Shown: positions 35,810 to 47,074 of the stretch, one piece after another
Numbering within the stretch: position 1 is the first letter of the stretch
Layout of the letters: each line of letters begins with the position of its first letter
NCBI GenBank assembly: GCA_010015675.1
Contig: ML977023.1
Coordinates: 192,749-256,748, forward strand
From: Byssothecium circinans
Taxonomy: Eukaryota; Ascomycota; Dothideomycetes; Pleosporales; Massarinaceae
Reading direction: 5' to 3'
DNA: 64,000 bases
Made by a program: the position numbers and the translations under genes
Notes under the pieces: generated by a model
What the model saw: the letters and a program-made list of their open reading frames with translations, nothing else
Database searches by the model: none
Told to the model about the DNA's origin: nothing

Positions 35810-37229
35810 TGTTGTTGTTGAATTTAGAAAAATTTGGGCTTAGACAGTATATATATCAGTATAATTACGTTAAGGTAAATTGGCCGGAACTAGAGGGAGT
35901 GGGTTGTGGGGAGAAAGCGCCAGCAAAGAAACTGCCCTACATGTGCATAGATGGGGGAAGGCACAGATAAGTCACGGGAGGTAAAAAATCTTCGTGCAGG
36001 GGTCACCAGGTAGACAACCCGTGTGATGCCGACTTGCCCCTCTATAAACTTTATAGGAAGAGCAGGACGCGTGCACCATCACAATTTAGGTTTTTCGCGA
36101 AATGAATTTTGCTTACTACCGCTACTATCCTGTCTTGCGCATGCAAGAGTTGCGGTCTCGGTAAAGTAACTTACAGGTACAGAGACCGCTAGGCTGGAAC
36201 GTCGATGATGAGATGGGGATGATGCTGATGATGATGAAGAGTCGCATGAGAGAACACCAAAGATAAATATTGTAGGAGCCTTTTCTTTTCTGGATAGCTC
36301 GACTTGAAAGTGCTACAACGCAAGACGACATGTGCAAAGTAGGCATTTCTGACCAATGATGATCCGCCAAATCCAAACATTTGACACATAACGCTGCGGC
36401 TATAGATTACTTGTTTAATTTAGCAAACCTTATTCAAACGTTCTTCATTTATGTACTGTACTCTGTTTACTTGATTTCGACAGTCACCTATTTCTTGCCG
36501 ACCTCGGCAACATGTGAGGCCAACCCCTGCCCGTCGCTTTCGGCGCAGGGAACCACCATGCGCCGATCCCCGTCAGGTCGGGCTACGATAATGCGGAGAG
36601 AGTTGTTCCACCCTCTCTGTGTTTCTGAATGCATGTTTTGTGGGAAAGTTTGGGCACCTTTTGCGTCAGAGTCACCTGATGGTTGATTTTACAAATGGAC
36701 GACCGAGGTCCAGCCACTGCTTCTGATCCAGGAAAGGCAGGGGGGTCTTCCTTTTCTGGGGTAAGTGAGGCCTACCCTCTGGTTCACGCTTTACACTGCC
36801 TCAGGGGTAATGAGTTGATGTCAAATGATGTCTCAGAATAGCAGTAAAATGACGTTGATCCGTCTCCTTGATCACTGGATACTAAATGCCGGTGCTGGGT
36901 TCTCCATGTTATCGACTGTCTACCCTTGAAGTGGGAGCATTTGTTCCACTGGTTTAGGGATGAGGGCGGGGTCAACACCAAGGATACAGAAGGCTTTAAA
37001 TGAAATCCTGCGAAAGGAGGCCACGAGAGCAAGAATTTCCAGCTTTTGGATCGGCGTTTTGACCCGGCGTAACAATTGCCGATGTTTATTGAAACGCGCA
37101 AGATGTAACTATATAAACCCCCGAGTTGACTTCCGCTTTCACCTACCATAGGTAGCCACCGCAACCTCACCGTGACGCCCTGGTCAGACCACATCTGTTC
37201 CCAATCACTCCACGTTCCTCGCCAGCATA
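35810..37229. other. Intergenic, no gene seen
   Basis: About 1.4 kb holding the 5' flank of the tRNA and the cutinase promoter. Short frames on both strands have no motif. Confidence 0.5.
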
Positions 37230-38194
37230 ATGTTTCCAACACTCCCCACTCTGCACTATGCAAAAGTTCTGTTGTGCGCTCTAGCACTACAGTCAGCAGT
37301 CCTCGTCCATGGCCTTCCCACCGACACCACTGACATCAATCTGGACCTCGACGTCGATGAGGCATTCCCCACAATCAACGCCACCAACGCAGCTTTCTTC
37401 CAAGGCGCCTCCTCGCAAGCCGCCATCCCAGCTCCTCTCGCTCAATTTCCCTCCGGCCTACTAAACCGCTTCCTCAGGATCCTCAGCACTCTCCCCCAAG
37501 GCGAACAGGCGCTCGACGGCATCGGCAGGATCCTCACCCCTCTCCAACAAGCTCTGGCAAATGCCGTCGGGATCGAGACGACAAAGTCGGACTTGGCGCG
37601 AAATGCTCCTTGCGCTGACATGACGCTCGTGTATGCCCGGGGGACGACGGAACCGGGGAATATGGGGCTTGTGACGGGGCCGCCGTTCGTGGACGCTCTG
37701 AAGAAAGAACTCGGTACCAAATCTTTAGCCGTCCAAGGTGTGGAGTATCCTGCTACTTTTGCGGGGTTTAATAAGAATGGTGCAGAGGGTGTGCCTAGTA
37801 TGTAAGTACTTATGCTTCTTTGAACCCGTCTACCATCAGAGACTGAGAACGAGACCGCTAAACCAACTTTGACAGGACCAACTTCATCAACCAAGCTCTC
37901 ACTAAGTGCCCCAACACCAAAGTCGTAATATCGGGATACTCGCAGGGAGCGTTGGTACTCCGAAGCACTGCCGACAAACTCCCTGCCGAAACGATGGCGA
38001 AGATCAGCTCGGTGGTGACGTTTGGAGATCCGAGAAACCCGAACGCTATTAAGGGCTCCGAGGGTAAAACGTTGATTACTTGTCACGAAAATGATGCGGT
38101 GTGCAAGGGCGGCTTTATCACGATTGATCATTTGACTTATGCTCAGGATGCGCCTGCCGTGGCGAAGTTTGTGGTGCAGAAGGCCCAAGTTTAG
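37230..38194 (+). CDS. Cutinase (secreted serine esterase)
   Basis: Exons 37230-37801 and 37876-38194 with a 74-nt intron; 296 residues. The first ~28 residues form a signal peptide. A pro-region of roughly 90 residues follows, making this protein longer than typical 200-230 residue cutinases. The alpha/beta-hydrolase core starts near CADMTLVYARGTTEPG. The nucleophile is Ser213 in GYSQG. The catalytic acid and base are Asp264 (in HENDAVC) and His276 (in DHLTY). Paired cysteines match the family disulphides. Cutinases hydrolyse plant cutin and other polyesters outside the cell. The exon 1 coding strand moves from C-rich to G-rich. Confidence 0.95.
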
Positions 38195-38874
38195 TGATAC
38201 GAACATGTTCGCCGGTTTGGAAACGAAGTGCTGGGGACCAACGCCTTGTTAGGCTGAAGAGTTGCGGAAATCTCCTTGTAGCTGTCTGTGTACAGGGAAT
38301 GGCTCAAGTGTCGTGATGGAATTTCTCACAGCTGCAGAACTGCAGGGTTCAACTGCGGTGACTACCTATTTTTCGGCTTCTCTTCTAGTGGCAGGCTTGA
38401 TTTGATTGTGAATTCTCCTGCGTATAGATGCTACGCGGAACATCGTTTGACGACATATGTAATCAGTCCATAAGTGATAGTTTTCTTGTATATTATATTC
38501 AAGCTTGGAGAAATGATTGGTTCCTATATTATGCATCAGTGTTTTCTTGCATTCGTTGAGTTTAGGTGATCATGGAAAGAAAATCATCGAATGAAGATTG
38601 GATAGCTAGGCGCTTACGTCCTTAGCAGTGTAAAAGTATTGTGTATAACATTCGGCCGTCAGGAAGCTGCAGTGACATCACTTCCATCATGAGGTCGTGG
38701 AATGTAATTACAAGATCCAGGACTTGGTATAGGGAAGTAAAGCAATTTGGTATCATGTGGTCATAGCGAAAGGAATACTGAGCGCGATAATCAAGGAGGA
38801 AGAAATATTGAGGAGCAAAATAAAACACGGAAAACATAATGAGAACGGGTGAAGACAGAAAAGCAGTACTGCAA
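38195..38874. other. Convergent intergenic region
   Basis: About 680 AT-rich bases between the 3' ends of the cutinase and the ArgRS-like gene. No gene seen. Confidence 0.55.
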
Positions 38875-40963
38875 TTATTCCGCGACCGGTGTATCAGCGC
38901 GTTCCAGTGCAGGTTTCGCATAAGGAACCAGCCCAAGCAGTCGCATCCCGTTCTCCAAGACTACACGCGTGGTTTCGTAAAGAGCGATGAATCCCGGCGT
39001 GACGGCGTCTTCCTTCTTCGTATCCTCCTCTTTCACTACATCTTCCCCTCCGTCCACTTCCCCTGCTTCCCCAGCCTCCACTACCTCTCCGTCGATCTCG
39101 TCCTCATCATCATCGTTCAAGCACTCCGCCAACCGCTCCGTAACACTGGCCAGGTACGTTACAATCGCCGCCGGCTCTAGTGAGTGATGTGTAGTCTGCG
39201 TAACCTCCGGATACTGCGCCAGTGTCCGCAGTAAATTCGCAGGATCATCATCCGCGAGCGCATCGTAATCCTCATCCGAGAGTTTTGTGGTAACAGTTTG
39301 GCCTTTGAGAACCTCGCTCAATTTTGCATACCAATACTGCAGATCCGGTCCAGTTCCTGGTTTGAAAGAAGTCATTGCGCTGGTATCGAATGAATGCGCA
39401 GTTGCTGTACGGGTGGAGAGTTCGTGCGTGAGGAGTGCTGCGATACCGAGAGCTTTCTTACAGTCTGTATCGCCTCCGAATATCGCAGCCTTTTTCGTGT
39501 CGGACCCGAGTGTAGTTGCGACACCCTCTTCGCAGTGGCTTATGATGGCTTGCGGTTTGTAGCCTTTGCCTAGTTTCTCAGACATCTTTGAGACTTCGCT
39601 GAATTTGAGGTGCTGGACTTTGTTGGCCAGATCCTCCATTCCGATGGCCTTCAAGATGTGGTGAACATGCGTGAAGTGCACACCATTGTCATTCGCGGCG
39701 ACGATGATCATCTTGTCGAACTCATATTTCCTGGACCGTTCAATTATCGCTGCAAGGTCTCGCAGAAGGTAGGTAGTCGCTTCAGTTCGATCGCGAATGA
39801 TAGCAGTTCCCGCCTTCAGTCCATAGTCCTGCATGTGCACTACCCAGGCTCCAGCACTCTCCTTGCACACTTCTTTCTCTTTCAGCAACTGCTCGACTTC
39901 GGCCATGGTTTCGGTCTTGACTTGCGACTCTCCAGTATACTCGTCGAATTTGACGCCCAGCTCTGCGTAGAAGGCCTTGTAGTTCTCAATATTTGCATCC
40001 CGCACGCGTTTCCAAAAAGTCATGGCTTCTTCGTCCCCATCCTCAAGCTTCTTGGAGGCTGCATTGCGCTCAGCGTAGATACCCTGATTCTCGATCTCAG
40101 CCTGGGCTTCGCCTTCGTCCTGTCCGTGTTTTGCCGCTTCATCGCGCGCGTGTCTGCTAGCAGCCACCTCGGGTTGGAAGATCTCTGCAATTTGGTGGTA
40201 TACATCGAGTAAGTGCCCGACTGGATCAGCTTGGAATGCTTCCTCGTTTCCGAACTTCTCCCAGCCCACTTTGAGGAGTGCGATTGGTTTACCCCAGTCA
40301 CCAAGGTAGTTGATCCTCGTGACACTCCAGCCTGAGGCTTCGTGGATGTTGCTTACGAATGCGCCGATGATGGTGCTCCGGAGATGTTTTTCTTGAAACT
40401 CACTGGTGATGTTTGGTGAAGAGAACTCGACGACCAGCTTCTTCCGCCCCTCTTCAGCATTTGACGGGTTATGAAGACCTAAAGACGGACTGTTGCCATA
40501 CGTCGTCTTCCGATCGAGAATGTAGGGCATGAAGAGGCGCGGCAACATATCAGGACTGAAGAAGAACCTCAGGTGGACTCCTTCGAAGATAGGAAGTGGG
40601 AAAAGAGGATGATCCCTCGGGAACTAGTTGAGATCAGCGTTATATAAAAGTGACCATTCGTGGGTTCATGCTCACCTTCTTCATCAAATCAGGCGTATAG
40701 TCATTCGGCTTGACTCCCGGACGAAGTTTCGGAAGAGTCACAGTCAAGTCTCCACTGGAGAGATTGTTGGGCCATTGTATGGAGCGATAGGCAGCATCCG
40801 GCTCACAATCGAGCAGGCTGGAAAGGATCTCGGCGAGGAGCACGCGGCTTAGATTCAAAGGATTATTCAGTATGTCAACACCATCGAAAAGCGCAGTAGG
40901 TGCTCCCAAGGACAGTCCTTGAAGGTCAGCCTCAAGATCAGAAAGGCTCGGTGCCGCCATCAT
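38875..40963 (-). CDS. Arginyl-tRNA synthetase-like protein with altered catalytic motifs
   Basis: Exons 40963-40676 and 40623-38875, one 52-nt intron; 678 residues, close to cytosolic ArgRS. Homology to class I ArgRS is clear along the length: SIQWPNNLSSGDL near the N-terminus, LRFFFSPD, VEFSSPNI, HLRSTIIGAF, NYLGDWGK, FKPGTGPDLQY and ENGMRLLGL at the end. The key sites differ from the family. The HIGH-type motif, normally HAGH in eukaryotic ArgRS, reads QEKH at 173-176. The motif normally like GMSTR(K/R)GT reads KMSEKLGKG at about 442-450. The anticodon-domain signature normally like QYAHARxxSI reads QYWYAKLSEV at 525-534. An acidic insertion lies before the C-terminal helix. It may be a non-catalytic or repurposed paralogue, so an ordinary ArgRS should exist elsewhere. 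The frame is fully open, which argues against a pseudogene. Confidence 0.85.
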
Positions 40964-41608
40964 TACCGACGTAGGTATCTGGCAGTACTTGGTGGCCTTG
41001 CTGGCGAATGGTGGACCGATAGTGCTGGCTAAGCGGTCAAAACAAAGATCCGTGGTATGAGCGAAGAGGCATCTGGAAAGTCTCTTCTACCATCAGCAGC
41101 AGTTGTCTGTCATCCAATCTGGAGGCTCAGCCTTGTCTCTAGGCGTGCCACGTTGTATGAGCGGCAGCCTTCGTGGAGATCCCGGATTGGTGGCCTTGAT
41201 GCTTGCAGATGCATACAACACATCCACTCGCGAAGATGAAGCGCTCACGCTCGCCGTCGCCCTATCAACTTAGCGAGTCAGCCTTCGGCATGTGTGTCGA
41301 CGCCCTCATACAATGTTCCCTTAGACCGTCACCAATCGCGAGCCAAGGGAAACTGAGATAACCCTGATAGTGGCTACATGGATTAATTTGATGCAGTAGA
41401 ACATAGGCAGCTGTACTTTCGTGAGGTGATTTGGAAGTAGAGCTCAAGCGAGGATGAAGGAGAAGAATGTGCTAGTCTGAAACGGGATAATGATGTCACC
41501 AACTCCGCAAGCCACCATATCTTTATCTTACAGAACAGCACTTCTCTCAAAAACATGGATAACTGTTTCAATCACCCATCACCTTTGATTTCAATTTTCT
41601 CCGACCCT
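40964..41608. other. Intergenic, ArgRS-like gene to A1
   Basis: About 640 bp with no recognised feature. It separates the conserved left part of the window from the duplicated families. Confidence 0.5.
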
Positions 41609-43776
41609 TCACATCTCCACCAAAGACGTGTCTCCCAGCTCGGCTAACCCTTCGGGCAGGGGAACCGTCCTCCGTGTCTGTAGGAAACGTACAAAATACC
41701 ACCTCACGGTAATATCAACGAATCTGGAAATCCTTGCATACGTCGCCATGGTTCGAGCAACAAGTGACCTCCACCAATGATGCTGACGTAGACTACCACT
41801 CTTGATGAGCAGCAGTAGTTGCAAGCCCATCGTAACCACGGCGAGTGAAACTATGAAGGAGGTTGTGCTCCTTTCGAAGTAGAGCACGGGTTGAGGTATG
41901 GCGAAAAAAGCGCTGACAACAGCTAAAGGCGACACAGCAAGGACCATCAACTCCGATATTGATCCGTTCGCTGTCGCAGCTTTGCTTCCCTCAAGTGCTA
42001 AACGCACTTGAAGTTCTTGCGCCGAAATTTGGCGCTGTTGTGCAAGAACCATCATTTCCGACTATGATCCATTCAGCTTCGCGACTGCACTATTTTCGAG
42101 CGCTACACGCAGCTGATCCTTTTGTGCCGAGGTCTGACATTGTTGCTCAAGCAGCGTAGTCTCCAACAGTGATCCATTCATCTTCGCAATCTTGTTGCTG
42201 TCGAGTGCTAAACGAAGTTCAAGCACTTGTGCCGAAGTCTTGTATTGTTGTTCAAGAGACTTCAGCCTTTTTTCCAGATCTTCCAGCCTAGCCTGATGCA
42301 TGCCAAGCCCACCGAACATTTCGTCAATTTCGGCAAGACTGTGCTGAACCCTGTCTTTTGAACGGACTGAGAATGAGTCCTGATCAGTAAAATAAGCTAC
42401 ATCCCCGTTTGGAGAAGTAAATTGTGTCCATAACGCATGTGTCTTCTTCAGGGTCTCCAAGAGCTTATGTATAAGGCGTAGGGTCTTGTGGGTCCACTCG
42501 AACGCCTGCACCATTTCTTCATTCTCCCTCGCGCTTGGTCCAGATGCTTTTGGGAACGATAGATCGCCATCGGTATACCCGTGTATGATTCCTTCTACCG
42601 TCCGTATTAATCCGGTCCACTCGAAACAAATTTGACAGATGCGATATCGCAAAATAGTGATGAAATACACTCTCGGCTCCCGGAGAGGCCAATTTGCATC
42701 GAGGAAGACACCGTCGTGGGTTGTTGATGCAATAGGGTCCATGTTCGCGCCATCGTAACAGAAATCATCCTCCTCAAGTGCACGATCAGGATCATAGGCA
42801 GTATCCTCGAAGCAGTATGCAGTCCATCGTTTCTCACTTATTCCACAGATAGCGACTGCAACATGTACTTCATGAAGATTCAAATGTGCAGTCTTGCGTG
42901 TTCCCGGAAAGTCGCGAATCAAGAAAGATAGGTCTCTCGTCACCCTGGCGGTGGGGTTGGTAGTTTCCTCCCGTGGAAGATAGGTTCTGAGCGCGTAAAA
43001 CGGTACGCATAGCTCCATCCGGAACACCGGGTAGCCTCGGGTCTATTATATGTTAGGTTAAATATCTCACAGCAAATGGTGAGGTAAGTCCGTACAGGTA
43101 TTCTGACACCAAGGGAAGTTTGTAGTGCGACGTGCTTCCACACTGTGTCTTTGAGTACGGGGGCATCGTCACCCAACACCGTATTGATAAGAGCATCCAG
43201 ATATAGAATATCAATATCGGAGACGTAGCTGTTGTATTTAGCGTCGAGTATCATCGTTCAATGCTATTGTGGCTTCTTACATCAGTCTCCTATCGGCGTC
43301 TGGCAAATCGACATGGCCTATGGTCTGTGCACCGAACTGTAAGTAAATCTACTCTAATGAGTGGACAGAACAGCTTGGCTTACCTTTCTCTTTTGAGATT
43401 CATGAAGCTGAGCGGCTGACAATGGAGACTTGTACGCACGGTAGCACTCCTTTGAACTTCTGTTTGAAGTAGGCTCCCAAGACCGATCATCGAGCCATGC
43501 GCCTCGTCGAGCGTGTGTATTAACATCCAGTGCCACCTGTCGCTCACAGAAGCGCATGATGTCATCAAATTGACGGAATGGTTCGTATCCATTAACTTCT
43601 AGGAAGGTTCTGAGCTCATCACCTTCCGTAATGCCCATGTCCTTGCGCTGCTGTTCAAGCCAAGAAACTTCGGGCAGGTGCCGATCCTGCGAAAAGACCA
43701 GAGGCCATCTCTTGTTCAGTCCGCTTAATGGCCCAATCAAACCAGATGGTCGCGGATTCAAGGAACGATTGGCCAT
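41609..43776 (-). pseudogene. Family 1 member A1: CorA-like two-helix protein, interrupted by TAG
   Basis: Exons 43776-43384, 43336-43281, 43228-43096 and 43042-41609. The frame is continuous except for one TAG at 42064-42062 (codon 521 of 671). Landmarks are RRGAWLDDRSWEP in the N-terminal part, VDLPDADRRL at the exon 2 end, LKDTVWKHVALQTS then GVRIPTRGYPVF across intron 3, SPNGDVAYF, a coiled coil, and two C-terminal hydrophobic helices around LAVSPLAVVSAFFAIPQP and FIVSLAVVTMGLQLLLLI. This matches a large uncharacterised ascomycete family; the last two helices resemble the CorA metal-transporter hairpin, but no GMN motif is seen. The TAG would remove both helices. The coiled coil carries a threefold internal repeat. 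Readthrough, a recent mutation or an unseen splice are the options. Confidence 0.75.
41961..42275. repeat. Three 105-bp (35-residue) units in the A1 coiled coil
   Basis: GATCC(A/G)TTC recurs at 41961, 42066 and 42171, exactly 105 bp apart. In protein each unit carries SAQ...LR(L/V)AL(E/D)..K/A and NGS. The unit nearest the membrane helices matches the single unit found in A2. The in-frame TAG falls in the middle unit. Confidence 0.85.
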
Positions 43777-44633
43777 AGTACGTGGTGCTATCCGAGTTTG
43801 GGCGAGGGAAATACAACGACGCTGAAGATAGTACGATGTGAGTTAGGTCGATGATTCAGGCAGAGGGTATGTGTCAATTATATTATTGTCTAGAATCAGC
43901 TTTAGTGTGATTGGCTTTCTCAGCGACGCTTTTTGGGGCGAACTTTCAAGGCGTTACGCTGGGCCTTTTCTTGATTACGCCGCCATGAGGAGGTGCATGC
44001 AGGCTTGCTTTCGCAGCCTGACCGGTGCATCGGGTACTGCCACGGCATCGAGCATCATCGGTGTAGAATCTGCATTCCAAAAGTGCTTCCCGTCCAACGA
44101 GTCGTCGCCGGTCTTCGGAAGGACCGTGGCTGAGCGAAACTTGAGTCTTGCTGGCAGTAGACAAGAGAACCGCGTAGTTGGGCGTGAAACATTAAGCGCC
44201 AGGCCCTGTAGCCCTAGCGAATCTCTGCCCAACAGCGTATGGTTTCGAAGCGCCTCACTCAACTTTCGGCACTTTGACGTAATAGATTGTCACATGAAGA
44301 AGGCAATAGTTTGCGAATATGTTCATACAGATAAGTTACACAAGCGAAGGCCGACATCACAGGAAATAAGTTGAAATGCGCCATCCATATCGCGAAATAC
44401 ACATTATGGAAATTAATCTGACAATCGAATGCGAACGTCATGAGCATAATAAATCAGGAAATCGTAAGTGGGGCGCTGGATCAAGCTGACTGAGTCTGTG
44501 AGTGTGTAGCACCTTGATCTTCGTGTGAACGTGTGCGTTGCTGGCATGCAACGGGAAGAATCTCAATGAGGTCTTCTTCCAGGTTTAGACTATAATCTTG
44601 TTAACTTCTCGCAGCCATAATCAGTTGTGAAAC
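43777..44633. other. Upstream region of A1, with a sequence shared with the A2 upstream region
   Basis: Seventeen identical bases, GTGAAACATTAAGCGCC, lie at 44184-44200 and at 53607-53623, each upstream of an A gene. Flanking similarity is patchy. Frames on both strands lack ATG starts or motifs. Confidence 0.45.
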
Positions 44634-46925
44634 TCACTTTTTCTCGCCTGCTGCATTGAGACGATCCAGTTGTCCAAACAGTAATAGTAGAAGTTGGCTG
44701 TCCTCCGGAACGTACTTTCGCAACAGAAAAGTCACCAAGCTAAGGATTCGAAGCACCGCATACAAGACGAGCAAGGATATGATGAAAGATGGGGCGTGTT
44801 TCCCGAACCCGAAGATGTCTTCTTCGATGCTGAAGTAGGCTGCGACCACACCTGCAGGGATCATGATGTAGTTCGTCTTCGCTAATCAGTACTAATAGGG
44901 GCTTCTAGGAAGATGAGTCCACTTACGGAAAGGGCGAGAGCAGCGTTGAGATTGTTTGACAAGGTGATGCTGTAATTCTTCAAGTTTACCTTGTTCATCC
45001 TTTGCGCGAGTTCGTAACTTTTCAGGTTGACTTTGTTCGCCAGCTTGCTGTAATTATTTGCCTCCCTACTAAACAGGTTTGCTTCTCTGCTGTAGGCGAT
45101 ACTTTCGGTGTTGAGTCGGATACCTTCCTGGCTCATGTACAGTCCGATCTTCCCAAGCGATTAGAAATACCCGTCATCAGCGATACAGTGTAAGAGACTC
45201 ACGATATTTGCAGACTCCTTGCAAGATTGAATCAAGAAATTGAGCTTCTCTTTTAACCCGGTCATCTCTGCGAACGAATCTCTCATACTGACCAGAGCGA
45301 ATTCAACGTTTTGGTCATCCATGTCGCGGAAGAAATTTTTATCGCCATTCGGAGAGTCAAACCGCTTCCATGTTCGAATAGATACTATCAGTTGCTGTCG
45401 CAATTTATGAAGAAAGGTTATAGTCCTCACTGTCCAAGCAAGAGATTGTCTTGCCGGCGCAAGAGGGTCTCCTGAACTAGTATGTGAAAAGATAGCAGTC
45501 AGGCGGTTGTTCTAGATTGAGTAAGACCTTGAGCGCGACTTTTGGTTGGTATGGCTTACTTGGCGGTTAATACTTGCTTCGGTCTTCTGAACCAGGTAGA
45601 TCCATTCATCTCTTGAAATCCGGACTCTAATCTCGGCGATGCGTATCCAGTATTTCCTTGCATCCCAGATTGGCTCGTCGACTCCGATGAAAAAACTCTG
45701 ACAATCGGATGCAAGAGGATCCTCGGGCTCATCGTCTAACTCATCATCAGAATCCTCATTGAGAGAAAGTTCGTCGTCCTCGATGCCATCGGAGGGCTCC
45801 TCATGGGATGATTGGTCGAGAAATGAGTTCGTGAGCACATATGCAGCCCATCTCGAATCGTCGTATACGCAGACAGTTACAGAGCTGTGCAATTTATGTA
45901 TGGTGTATTCGCAGATTTCGTCGTGTTCGGTAGACTCCATCTCAAGGAAGGACATATCCTCCCAAGACAGGACATTTTCCGAAGATGATTTGCCTTCGCG
46001 CAAAGCTAAATACGGAAGGTTGAGCTCTAGCAACAGCACCTTGAAGCCCGAATGCTAGGAGCTGTAAGCCGAGTTGTTTGAACGACCCGAAAGTGAATCT
46101 ACGTACCGGAATGCGGACCCTGAATGATGCTTCGAACGCCAAATGCTTGTAGATAGCATCTCTCAAGGCACCGGCCTGATGAAACCATGCTGTCTCCGCA
46201 ATAGCACCAATGTACTTTGGATCCAAGTGGGCAATGTGCCTAAGCGGTTGATTAGTATGATAGTACGCTATATCAATATAAAATTAATAGACGGCTTTTT
46301 CAGATAAGCCAGGACGGATCTTCAAAATGGCAGCCGTGCCAAGGAGAGTGCAAATCAAGGCTACTTGTGACCAAAACCAAATGGCATGATGCGGTATCCA
46401 AAATCTGCTCACTTACACCAACTGGCGATAGGAATCAGTCCGTGCCTCAGGGCCAAATCGCTACCGAGAATTAGATATACGTCCTCATAGTGAGAGGCCG
46501 ATACACACCTGAGCCTGCAGAATACCGGCGAGTTCGTCGGAGGTCAATCCTTTGGCGGTAATCGGACTAGGATCCTTGGGACTTGTACGACAGTCGACAT
46601 ATGCTCTGGTTGTGCCGAGCGCACCCGCGGCAATATCCTCCGAGCTGGAAAACGGCCTTGGCCTCTTCATGAACTTTCGCAGGACTTCAGATCTCCAAGA
46701 TGGTATAGAGCTATTGCTGTAATCCAGGAAAAGATCCACTACACTTCTGCCGGTATCAAGGGTTCCTTTGGTAGAGGCAAAAGGTCGATCTCCGAAGGGA
46801 CGCTTTCGAAACAACTTTAAGCTCCACCGGCAAGAGTCGATATTTGACCTAATGACATTGCTGGTGCTCCGCCTCACAATATGCTGGCTAATGGTCATTC
46901 GGTTGTCTGAGGGCTGAGGAAACAT
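44634..46925 (-). CDS. Family 1 member B1: CorA-like two-helix protein, intact
   Basis: Seven exons: 46925-46509, 46460-46417, 46239-46107, 46054-45560, 45511-45203, 45148-44927 and 44876-44634; 620 residues with every phase matching. Ordered landmarks are a variable N-terminus, SYRQLV at the exon 2 end, HLDPKYIGAIAETAWFHQ and ALRDAIYKHLAFEAS, FRVRIPHSGFKV across intron 3, an acidic stretch, EPIWDARKYWIRIAE, SPNGDKNFF, a heptad-like region with repeated NKVNLK blocks, and two C-terminal helices around MIPAGVVAAYFSI and FIISLLVLYAVLRILSL. The intron 3 position and flanking residues are shared with A1, so A and B are homologous. The helical hairpin resembles CorA without a GMN motif. Function unknown; a membrane role is inferred. 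The acceptor of intron 2 (177 nt) is the least certain. Confidence 0.8.
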
Positions 46926-46962
46926 AAAAGTGACAGCCTCGCAAACGTGGCATGGGTGATCC

Positions 46963-47074
46963 AGAGATATGGTACGGAAGTCGACGTTGAGGTCATCCGG
47001 ATTGATCTATGCCTAGAGATATGGTACGGAAGTCGACGTTGAGGTCATCCGGATTGATCTATGCCTAGAGATAT
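46963..47074. repeat. 52-bp perfect tandem duplication upstream of B1
   Basis: Two adjacent 52-bp units start at 46963 and 47015, followed by 8 more matching bases (47067-47074). They begin about 40 bp upstream of the B1 start codon. The perfect identity points to a recent event. Confidence 0.95.

Noticed and set aside
43871..44374. 167-codon plus-strand frame upstream of A1
   Set aside because: It begins at GTG, has no motif, and overlaps a comparable minus-strand frame; no gene support.
41609..46925. Calling the A/B proteins true magnesium channels
   Set aside because: Only the two-helix end resembles CorA; the GMN selectivity motif is not seen, so transport is not claimed.
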